Below are positions 55,093-64,000 of a DNA stretch of 64,000 bases, piece by piece. The notes under the pieces are model-generated. The model saw nothing but the letters and a program-made list of their open reading frames with translations. It ran no database searches and had not been told where the DNA came from. Position numbers and translations under genes: made by a program. The stretch's first letter is position 1. Every line of letters begins with the position of its first letter. The DNA comes from Acanthochlamys bracteata. Taxonomy: Eukaryota > Streptophyta > Magnoliopsida > Pandanales > Velloziaceae. The DNA is taken from NCBI GenBank assembly GCA_019914995.1, contig CM034137.1:1178001-1242000 (forward strand). Direction: 5' to 3'.

Positions 55093-56131
55093 ATGGCTGT
55101 TTCCTTCGGATGGAGAAATCGATGTCTGTTGTTAATCCCGCTACTTCTCGCCCTCCCTCTTCTTCTATCAGGTTAGCTAGATCTGTTAATCATTAAAGAT
55201 TTCAAGTAACTTTTTAAAATTTAGAAGTTCTAATGATGTAGTGGTTTGCTTTCAGTTTCTGAGTTGCATCGGAGTTTAAAACCAGTAGAGACGCAGTCGA
55301 GGAGACAGAAGAAGTTCGACCACCTTGTTTTGGGACCAGCCGCCGGTCAGGGCTTGCCCAACCGCCTCCAGTGTCAAGGTAAATCGTTGGTTTGCATTTA
55401 TCTTCTGTATGTATTTTGATTTGTTTCATAAATTACTGTGGATGTTTGCTTTGATCTTTTTCTGTGATGCATCTTTTATGTGAAGTAGTTTGGATAATTT
55501 GAGTACCTGGGTTTACCTTGTTCAGATTTTTTATGGAATCTGCTACAAACTAGAGTAATGTGTTGCAAATACTATAATTTCCTGTCAATATTTTTTCTTT
55601 TTTGTTTTTTGGTTTGGAGTGGCTTTACTGTACTTTGTAGTATTTTCATTTTGCTTTTACTTCTCATCAGGTTTAACTAGTAGCTCAATACACTTTTTAA
55701 TCTAATTATTTTTTGAAATGTTTGTTCAATCTGCTCAAGCTTATGAATATTGTCTGCTACAGGTCTTAGAGCATTGAATAAACGTCAACCTGCAAGTTCA
55801 AACCAAAATCAAGGTGGCAATATTTCCTTTGTCACTGTATTCACAGTGTACAACAGTAGCCTCTACAGTGATAGACCAGAAGACCATGTGAATGTTGGAA
55901 GTATATTGTATAGCAAGACCGGGAGGTCGATAGCCATTCTCAACACATTTGTTAACTTCATACAGGTACATTTCAGAATCAGAAATTACATTGGAGAGAT
56001 ACTTGTATGAACAGTCAAGATGCAGCTTTCTTTTGAATATGACTCCTGCATATTTCACAAGCTCATCCAGACATGCTCCATTCTTGTTACTTAATGCTTT
56101 ACTTATCAATTAACTTTCCATTGATTGATTT

Positions 56132-56178
<47 letters not shown>

Positions 56179-56580
56179 GATAGGATATAGGCACTCCATC
56201 GATTTTTCCGGCCATATTTGGCCAGAGAGACCTCCAAATCCGATCTTCACCGTTGGATATGTAGAACTATGAGTTAGAAACATAGTTACCAAATTTCAGT
56301 TCAATCGGACCACGAATCGACCTTCATCCGGCCACTTGATCAAGATGACTCAAAAACAAAAAATATATATTTTGTCAACTTTTACTATTTGAGTCATCTT
56401 GATCAAGTGGCCGGATGAAGGTCGATTCGTGGTCCGATTGAACTGAAATTTGGTAAGCATGTTTCCGACTCATAGCTCTACATATCCAACGGTGAAGATC
56501 GGATTTGGAGGTCTCTCCGGCCAAATATGGCCGGAAAAACCGATGGAGTGCATATAGCACATGGAGTGCCTATATCCTAT

Positions 56581-56619
<39 letters not shown>

Positions 56620-58618
56620 TTCCAACCAACTCTTCTCTTGGGTGTTCTGCTTTGTGAATCAGAAGTCATTCAATTTGTGTTCAATGTATTAGTTTTCATT
56701 TTATAGCTTTCTTTACTCAATTGACTTAATTTCTCTCATATGTAGAATTCTTCAGGTGTCAATGCCAAGAAGCAACGTATTCATTCTAACTGATCCTACT
56801 TCACAATTCTCTCTAGATAGAACTGGTGTATCAGTTTTCCCTATTGAAGGGGATTATTCTCGAGGAAATCTGATGCTTCAGAGAATAAGGTCCTACATTG
56901 TAAGTTTGAGTTATTCATCTGTATTTCTATATTCTTTCTACAATTTTCTCATTAGTTTTCTGTATGTTATGTCTAACTGTTGCTTTTAAGATTGTTACTA
57001 TAAATTGGAATGGAATGACTTTTCTCTTATTGTCAATGGGCATGCAATTTCATGCATAGAAAATATTTCTGCATTATGGTTTTTTATTCTTTCATTGATT
57101 GCAGGCCTTTTTGGATGCAAGGTCTGAGGACAACAAGAAGGGGAAAGAGTATGTTAATCATTACATATTCTCTGACTCAGATATTGCTGTGGTTGATGAT
57201 CTCAGACATGTTTTCCTGAGGTACCCTGAGTTCCATTTTGCTCTGACCTTCCGTAATAACAAAGATCAGCCATTAAATTCAGGATTTATTGCTGTCAGAG
57301 GCACACAAGAGGGACTTATTAGGTTGGCCCTTCCTGAAATTTTGTTGCCTATGTTTGACATTTTCTTGTGGGCAAAAATATCAATCAAATACATCTTTGG
57401 TTGTAGGGCAAAAGTCTTTCTGCAAGAGGTCCTGAACATCTACAGTTCAAAATATATGAAGGCTTCCCGCATGCTAGGGGATCAGTTAGCTCTTGCTTGG
57501 GTTGTAAAGTCCAATTTCCCATTTGCTGCTAAAAGGTTTTCCAGGCCAGAAATATTTTCAAGTGAAATCGTTGGTGCAACTGTACTTTTTTTGCCGTGTG
57601 CTATTTACAACTGGACTCCGCCTGAAGGTGCAGGGCAATTTCATGGCATGCCGATAGACATAAAGGTAGGTATAACTTTCCAAGTTTTGAGTGCCTTCTT
57701 CCTTTTTCTTCATCATATTCATGGCAATTGATAGTTCTCTTAGATGGCATCATTTATAAAAGATTGTTCAAGCAGCAGACATCCAGAAGAATATAATTCC
57801 CTTTGGAGTTCAATAGAATGACAGTAATTGATAATGCGCATGGCTGAAAGTTTTCTCCTTTGCTTTCACTCAACAGTTTGATGAGTGCTAGATAGTTTTT
57901 CAGAGGTCATCATTTTATGAAAAATTCCTTAGACAAGCAGTCTTCAGGCAGTGTATGGTTGAAACTTGATAAGATAGAAGGTGAATGTTCTTGTTTCTGC
58001 TCCTTTCATATGGTTAAGAAATATAGTGGAGGTTCATTCATGAAGTTTGCCAATTTTTTAAGCTAAAGACTCCTCTAACATTTCCTCATACTTGTGTATG
58101 CTTCTGAAGTTATTTCTATATTGAAAGCTTTTGCTTTACATTTTAAACTTCTGAGTTTTGTGTATTCCAGATCAGCATATAAATCAGAAAAAATATCAAA
58201 TACTGAACGAAGATCTAAATTGGTGTGTGGTTGTAGCAATCTGGTTATGTAAACTATTAATGTTGAAATGTTCATTTTTCTATCTTTCCATCTTTGCTAC
58301 CGCTTTTTTCTTATATCATATACACAAGTACAATTGCATTCTCTAGTTCCAATGAAGTAATTCTTCACATTTGATTTCTTAGTTATTGATAGAGATCATT
58401 TATTTCTATATTTCTTATTTAGTAGGCTAGTAGCTTCCATTTGCATTATGATTGTGAGATCAATGAGGCTGCTTTTTGATGTGCTTCAGGTTGTTCATTT
58501 TAAGGGTTCAAGAAAGCGTCTTATGTTGGAATCATGGAACTATTTCAACAGAACTTCCAATATTCCTGACATGCTATGTATGATCTTAAAGAGTGGAAGA
58601 ACAAAGTATGACTTCTGA
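55093..58618 (+). CDS. Putative type II membrane glycosyltransferase (plant-specific), seven exons, 384 aa
   Basis: Probably a Golgi glycosyltransferase with a nucleotide-sugar-binding fold; donor and acceptor are unknown. Exons: 55093-55171, 55256-55378, 55763-55965, 56756-56899, 57105-57322, 57407-57665 and 58490-58618; phases close to 385 codons. Residues about 8-27 (RNRCLLLIPLLLALPLLLSG) are a signal anchor, giving type II topology. A stem follows, and then a catalytic region with ISFVTVFTVYN, NVFILTDPTSQFS and MLQRIRSYI. The DxD-type metal motif is in FSDSDIAVVDD (Asp207 and Asp209). Then come LNSGFIAVRGT, YMKASRMLGDQLALAWVV and a C-terminal HFKGSRKRLMLESW. From memory it is closest to Arabidopsis proteins of the At5g12260 type, annotated only as glycosyl-transferring. 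Intron 3 holds a foldback element between TA repeats. The gene looks intact, though it sits between two halves of a broken ENPP gene. Confidence 0.82.
56137..56613. mobile_element. Foldback element (56177-56583) flanked by TA microsatellites, in glycosyltransferase intron 3
   Basis: A TA repeat (56137-56176) is followed by a long inverted repeat and a second TA repeat (56583-56613). The outer ends, GGATAGGATATAGGCACTCC and its exact complement at the right, begin arms of about 190 bases that are nearly identical. Mirrored words include TTTGGAGGTCTCTCCGGCCA / TGGCCAGAGAGACCTCCAAA and GGTCGATTCGTGGTCCGATT / AATCGGACCACGAATCGACC. The right arm carries an extra stretch of about 18 bases that repeats GCACTCCAT. 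The central loop is short (around 56350-56385). High arm identity indicates a recent insertion or gene conversion between arms. It is related to the diverged element at 44.35-44.76 kb. Confidence 0.85.
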
Positions 58619-59655
58619 CTTAGGAATTTTGTTTCACCACATTCTTTTTCTCTGACAGCGTTTAGAAACTACATGGAAGTTGGAGAAAGGATAACCCAGA
58701 GCTCTCTTTGAACATCCTTTGATTTTGTAATCCTGTTAAATCCAGCATTATTAGAGCTATCCTCCTTCAAAAGCAAATTACCAACCATAAAGGTGGTCAT
58801 AGCTGCATTGCCTCCAGTCAAGTAACTTAGTTACTATCCCCTGCTTTGTAGTTTGTGATATGAGGATGAAGTATTGGTTCTGCAATCCCTTTTGCTATAA
58901 TATTTCAACAATTTTAAGCTTGTAGTGTTTTTTAGGGTGGCTGGTGTGTCACTGGTGTTTATATTCTTATGAGGACAAGCTACATAGCAACCTGAAGCTG
59001 ACAGTTGAAATCATGTTGTTGGCAAGATTATAGAGCCTACCCGGGAAAATCTTTTTAATAGATAAACCTACTTGGGGAATGCCATGCTAAACATTATTTC
59101 CCTTATCTTAGTTATAAAATTCAGTCTTTGGAACTTTCTTTGGCATGAAACTGTGGAGTGATCTAGTATAGATGTTATAAAGTTCTGCAGACTGTCGTTG
59201 AGTAGCCGGTACAAATTGTTGTAATTGTTAGTTCCTGCAGTTTCTATTATTGGTACATTCATCTCTTTGGTCGAAAATAGGGGCCAACTGGACCTCCGAG
59301 CTCCAGCATGTCAGTAGCAGCTTTGTTTCTGTATTCACCATCTCGTCTCGTGCTCTAATTTTGTATTCATTCTTTTTACTTCTAGTTCTAGGCTTTGCCT
59401 CCCTTTTTCCTTTCCCCTCGAATCTTAGCAGGTGTTCAACTGGAATAATCTACTTGTTATATGTTTAGTATAATTATGGGATATAACCAACTTCCTGTAT
59501 GATATATTTATGATTTTGATAGTTTAAATTAATTAGAATGCAATACATTCTGTCACGAACTGCAAATAATTGTATGTTATTTTATTTTATTATTTCATCT
59601 TGGAGTAGCCACTAGCTAGCTACCATTACCAGAACCCAAATGTAGACGGACAACA
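58619..59655. other. Intergenic, 3' region of the glycosyltransferase gene
   Basis: No coding region recognised. The sequence is moderately AT-rich and unremarkable, and ends at a GC-richer stretch that begins the ENPP pseudogene fragment. Confidence 0.45.
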
Positions 59656-60292
59656 ATGGTCATGGCTTCTTCTTCTCCATCAAATGCTCAAACTCCTCTC
59701 CTCTCTTCTTCTTCATCTACTCACCATTCTTCAAGAACAATCCTCTTCATCTCACTCACGAGCGCCATCTGCTGCAGTCGCCATCACCGCCGCCTTCTTC
59801 CTCACCACAATCTCTGACCGTTTCATTATCTTCTTCCGGACACAGCGAAACCATTAGCTAATCTCTCTCGTCCGACAGTGATCTTGATCTCCTCCGATGG
59901 GTTTCCGCTTCGGTTACCAACACAAAACTTACCTTCCAAACATTCAATTTCTCATCGCCAATGGAACAGAAAGAAACGTTGATTCCTTCATTTCCAACTC
60001 TAATCTTTCTAATCACTACTCCATTGTCACTTGTCTCTATCCTGCTTTTCATGGACTCATCAGCAACTACTTCGTTGATCCGGATACCGGCGAGTGGTTC
60101 GGCAAGCGAAGCGATGAACCGCATTGGTGGCTCGGCGAACCGGTTTGGGAAACTGTAGCTAACGCAGGGTTTCGAGCAGCTGTTTACTTCTGGGCTGGCG
60201 GTGAAGTGAAGAAAGGTTCATGGGATTGTCCTCCGAATTTTGCCAAAATTTGGTAACTCTGTTAAATTTCATGAGAGAGCTGATATTAGTGG
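59656..60292 (+). pseudogene. Nucleotide pyrophosphatase/phosphodiesterase (ENPP) pseudogene, N-terminal half
   Basis: A Ser-rich leader and membrane-anchor-like region (from ATG 59656) leads into TVSLSSSGHSETIS, then LSRPTVILISSDGF, the catalytic-site start of ENPP enzymes. Later come NHYSIVTCLYPAFHG, NYFVDPDTGEWF, WWLGEPVWETVANAGF and KKGSWDCP. The reading frame is broken several times: TAA after HSETIS (about 59852), a one-base shift in the SDGF motif (about 59900), compensating shifts around 59966 and 60009, and another in the last 50 bases (about 60240). The final recognisable codons (GNSVKFHERADIS in the shifted frame) correspond to the point just before the FDxP motif, exactly where the other half at 54710 begins. 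The family's Thr nucleophile region (PTLTFPNHYS in intact members) lies in the frame-shifted part. Confidence 0.85.
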
Positions 60293-63200
60293 AACCTTTT
60301 CAAAAAAAGATATTTTATTAATTTTGAAAACTAATTTATTTATATTAAAAATAAGTTTAAAAAAATATAATTCAGATGGTAGTTAAACACGCTCTACATA
60401 AAACATAAAATCTTCTACTGCCCATGTATCAAACCCACTAGTTATAGTTCAAAGAATTTATTGTGAATTTTTCAAAAACTAATTTTAATATTTTATTTTT
60501 AAAAATAAAAATTATATTTAAAAATAAGTACAATTTATTTATTTTTTTAAAATATTTGAAAATAAATATTAGAAAACTAAAAGTTAAAATGAAACAAAAT
60601 GAAATGACAGTAAGCGTTTCCGCGACAATATGGATCCGGGGTCGTCTGATTATAAAATAGAATTTTTTTAAAATAGAAAATATTTTTTTTATTTTATAAA
60701 ATAAGTTTTATTTTTTTATTTTTAAAAAATAATAAAATATACAATAAAAAAATTTTACTTCGTAAAAATTTTTTATATTTTTTAAATTTTTAAATAAATA
60801 TTTTATATACATATAAAATATGTATTAAAAAAATATAAAATTAAAAAATAGTTTATGAAACTCATATAAATTATGAGTTCATATTGCTGTTAGACTCTTT
60901 GCTTTATGAACTCATAAAATATCGCTGTTAGAAAAATAATGAAACTGTACAAATTAGCAAAATAGAAGCAAACTGAAAGAAAAGTAGTTGATTACGGGAT
61001 GTTTGAGATTATTTATCAAAAAAAGTTTTTCAAAAAAATATTTTGAAAATTTTTAAAATAAATTTTATTTTCTTAACTTAAAAATATACTAAAAAGTAAT
61101 TAAAAAAAATTTTCGTAAAACTTTTTATATATTTAAAATATTTTTAAAAACTCTATAAAATATTTTAGAAATTTTATTATAAACTTTAAAATTTAAAAAT
61201 AAAATTTCCCAAAACATGCTTACATTTCTGCTGAATAATAAGGACACTCTTGGCACAATCAGTCACAATATCGCCAGCTATGTTGGCTACACACCGGTTC
61301 ACTATTCAGCTGCAACAGCACATGTCAAAGACAAAGCTGCTCCACTGACGAGACATTGGAGATTGGGATCTACTTTAGCAAAGGAAAAAGTTCTCCGAAA
61401 ATCAAGAGACCTGCAGCCGAAGAATGGGGCAAATGGCCGTAGTTCTATTTTTTTATCAGATTTTAAATTTTAAATAATTTATATATTTTAATTATATAAT
61501 AAATTTAAAATTTTATTTTTACATGTAAAATTTCAATTTTATTTTTTTATTTACATATTTTTTAATAAATTATTTTTTAATTTTTAACACACTTTTAAAA
61601 TTTATTAAATCATAAATATTAAATTTTATTTTTATTTTATTTTTTAAAAATTTTAATTTATATTTTTTATATTCACAAATTTTAATTATGAATATTTAAA
61701 ATACGTTTAAAAGTGTAAAAAAAGCAAAAAACTAAGATTATTAATAAACATAGAGTGAAAAAAGATTAAAAAGAAATACACGTTGCTTCAATCCTCTAAT
61801 TTTGCACAAGCTCACCAAGTTCACATCATTAGCACCTTTCTGATCTTCTTATGGGAATCAAAGTGAAACTACAAACTCGTGAGATAGATTTTGAGCTAAG
61901 AAACTAGAGTTGTAGTCAAAACAAATATACAAATTGTAAGTGCTAGCTGCACTTGTTGAGGTAGGCTTAGCTAAGTCTTGGCTGGTATACTCATCTTGTA
62001 AAGACGTACTGATTACAGCAGTAATGTTGTGAGATTGTTGTTGGTTTATTTTGAAAAGAGAATCAGTTAAGTCAAATGTTCTTGTTTAAATATTTTGTCT
62101 AAGTATTGTAGCTTTCTAAATCAAGATTAATGTACTTCATTTTTTACGAAGAAGAAGGTGAATATGAATAAATTTATTTGCTGAATCACATAAATTTTAT
62201 ATTATTGTATTTGTGCTTGATTTATTTGCCTAAGTTTGTTTTAAATTAAATTATCATGTACACTAATCTTTATGTTCAGGAAATAGCCTCATATTAGCTA
62301 ACTGACAACTCTCTATCCAAAGTAATGTTTCTGTTCATGAAGCTTTTTGTTTCTCATTCGACTATAGTGGTTTTATTTCATAAAAAACATTTATAAATTT
62401 TTTATTTTAAAAGTATCAACTTAATCTACCCCTTCTTCAGATTCAACCAACAAGTACTAATGTGGAGTGTCTCTTTATATAAAATTTAACAATATAATAT
62501 ATAATATTATTATATAAGTATTTCTAGCATTTGTTGCATCACAACTAATTACTATAAGATTGTTTGCAATTAATTATGAAATGCTTTTTATGAAAACTTT
62601 TACATATAATTTTTATTATTTTGTAAATAAGAAATTAAATTTACTTTTAGAATTAACTAATTCCTTTTAAGAAATTAAGCAATTTCAAATATTCTCTAAA
62701 TATTATATCAATAATTTTCTGACAGTTCAATCATAATTCACTTATAATGTATATAACATCACAATCAGTGCCTATTGATACCTGTGTGAAAGTTTGATAT
62801 GTTTCGTCAATCGGATACAATCGTCTTCTATTTCGGAAGTTTGCCTGAAGCTTTAATTTTCTTTTTAGTGTACTCAATAGTCAACATGAAATTGTGGCAT
62901 TCATATTCTTAAGCTTTAAGAGATTTATTAGTTGTTTATTGTTTTCTTATCTTCACATTTTTTATTTTAATTTTTTATATTATATTTTTTAATAAATATT
63001 AAAAAATGTTATATAATACATTTTTTAGAATTTAAAAACAAATTTTTGTTATAAAATTCTGTATTATTTTTTCAAAATTTTAAAAATGTCCTTTGTTTTA
63101 TAAAAATCATTTCAATAAGTATTCTAAATATCCCCTTAACCCTTATACTTAAAACCTTAAACATTAAGTTTTTCTCATTTATTACCAATTATAAATTGAG

Positions 63201-63564
63201 AAAAGGCCAGTTTTTTTCATCTTTATTAAAAAAAGAACTAGAGCTTATAGGCTAGAACTCTTAGTATGTAAGGCAATTTTTGGGTTTATTACTTAAATCT
63301 TCACATATAAAATATTTTACTCATGATCCAGAATTCAAAAGAAAAACATAATTTAGGAATATAACGTGCAACGTGGTCTCTCCTTCCCTTCAACCACCGT
63401 CCCTACACCGTTTCCTTTCTTTTCTTTCGATACACGTCTCTGGTTTCCAACACTTCACCAGATCACCGAAAAACTCCACAACTTCCGTATCACACTTCTC
63501 GAAACTTCGGTTCATTCAAGTCCTTCAAACAAGTCTGATCGAAATCGTTCACGCGGCGGTACCG
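60293..63564. other. AT-rich intergenic region upstream of PRA1.F
   Basis: About 3.3 kb with no recognised gene. Decayed AT-rich repeat-like segments lie at 60.63-60.86 and 61.0-61.22 kb (ends resembling GGGGTCGTCTGATTATAAAA). A mixed-composition patch at 61.22-61.45 kb has an 85-codon frame without recognisable similarity. The final 200 bases are GC-richer and include the PRA1.F leader. Confidence 0.45.
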
Positions 63565-64000
63565 ATGACGACGTACGGAACAATCCCAGCAGGTCCTGCG
63601 GCGGAGGGACGGCGTGATTTTGTCGCCGTCATGAAAGGTCACGGTCGCAATATTTTCTCGGTCTCTACTCACCGGCCGTGGCGTGAACTCGCCCCGTCTA
63701 TCCACGCCTTCTCTTTTCCTCGCCCGTTCTTCTCTGAAGTTTTCCACCGGGTCAGATCTAACGGTGCTCACTTCGCGGCCAACTACACAATCATCGTTCT
63801 CATCGTTGTTTTTCTCAGCTTGATTCGTCAACCGGTTTCACTCATCGTGTTTCTCGTCATGGTGGCGCTCTGGTTGTTTCTTTTCTTCCTTCGAGATGAT
63901 CCGGTTGCTGTAATGAATAGGGAGTTCAGTGATCGGACGGTGATGATTGTTTTATCAATTGCTACTCTGGTGGTGTTGCTTCTCACCGGAGCTACAACGA
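63565..64000 (+). CDS. PRA1.F: PRA1 family protein, F subgroup, 5' part (cut by window end)
   Basis: Prenylated Rab acceptor family: small endomembrane proteins with helical hairpins, acting in ER/Golgi vesicle traffic with Rab GTPases. The frame is open from ATG at 63565 to the window edge (145 codons seen; the family is usually about 180-200). The start MTTYGTIPAG is typical of the plant F subgroup. HRPWRELAPSIHAFSFP is the conserved amphipathic motif before the first hydrophobic hairpin, and FFSEVFHRVRSNGAHFAANY leads into it. The first hairpin is TIIVLIVVFLSLI / VSLIVFLVMVALWLFLFFLR; a second begins at VMIVLSIATLVVLLLTGATT. Members are normally intronless, as here. The missing C-terminus should carry the acidic DLFLDE-type ER export motif. 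Confidence 0.9.
   Translation, partial: MTTYGTIPAGPAAEGRRDFVAVMKGHGRNIFSVSTHRPWRELAPSIHAFSFPRPFFSEVFHRVRSNGAHFAANYTIIVLIVVFLSLIRQPVSLIVFLVMVALWLFLFFLRDDPVAVMNREFSDRTVMIVLSIATLVVLLLTGATT

Noticed and set aside
53907-60300. Interpretation of the two ENPP fragments as the result of gene insertion into an ENPP gene
   Set aside because: Simple insertion of the glycosyltransferase gene would leave both halves on the same strand. They are on opposite strands, so an inversion fits better.
61216-61473. 85-codon plus-strand frame in the spacer before PRA1.F
   Set aside because: No recognisable similarity, no promoter or splice context, and it runs into AT repeats. It is probably chance.

Overview
The window is nuclear DNA from a flowering plant, most likely a core eudicot. 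The coding exons are interrupted by AT-rich GT-AG introns, the intergenic DNA is very AT-rich and carries small non-autonomous transposon remnants, and the proteins belong to plant families (cytokinin oxidase, CYP90D, PPR, PM-ANT, plant NAP1 with a CaaX tail, plant Mini-RNase III, PRA1.F). I could not fix the genus. All exon coordinates were assembled by hand from splice signals, reading phase and remembered family sequences; no alignment was run. Multi-exon genes are given as one span with the exons listed in the evidence.

Layout. 1-2.1 kb: AT-rich DNA with one unrecognised coding-like block. 2.2-4.5 kb (+): cytokinin oxidase/dehydrogenase. 5.6-8.1 kb (+): alkaline phytoceramidase-like membrane enzyme. 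8.7-10.8 kb (+): intronless PPR protein. 11.0-11.2 kb (+): orphan first exon of an alpha/beta hydrolase. 13.1-13.5 kb (-): small membrane protein, divergent from PM-ANT1, a plasma-membrane ADP/ATP carrier-like gene (13.98-17.59 kb, +). 20.1-22.5 kb (-): nucleosome assembly protein NAP1. 24.5-28.0 kb (-): unrecognised membrane-anchored coiled-coil protein. 31.0-33.1 kb (-): chloroplast Mini-RNase III, head to head with the RH20-type DEAD-box helicase (33.5-38.8 kb, +). 43.1-46.7 kb (-): CYP90D1-type brassinosteroid P450. 51.9-53.7 kb (-): 132-aa protein of unknown function. 53.9-60.3 kb: a glycosyltransferase-like gene (+) lying between the two halves of one broken nucleotide pyrophosphatase/phosphodiesterase pseudogene. 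63.6-64.0 kb (+): start of a PRA1.F gene, cut by the window edge.

How the genes relate. Plant genes are not in operons, so this is mostly a set of independent loci. Two hormone genes lie here (CKX for cytokinin breakdown, CYP90D for brassinosteroid synthesis). Two gene pairs share short divergent promoters. The right half (Mini-RNase III, RH20, CYP90D1, small protein, PRA1.F) looks like an ancestral block whose members I recall as split between two duplicated Arabidopsis regions (around At1g55140-At1g55190 and At3g13710-At3g13740).

Most notable are the ENPP gene apparently split by a 5.6-kb inversion, two related foldback elements inside introns of different genes, a 34-bp piece of PPR coding sequence copied into its own upstream region next to a 10-bp inverted repeat, and a GC-AG intron in the P450. 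I saw no convincing new enzymatic or defence system.
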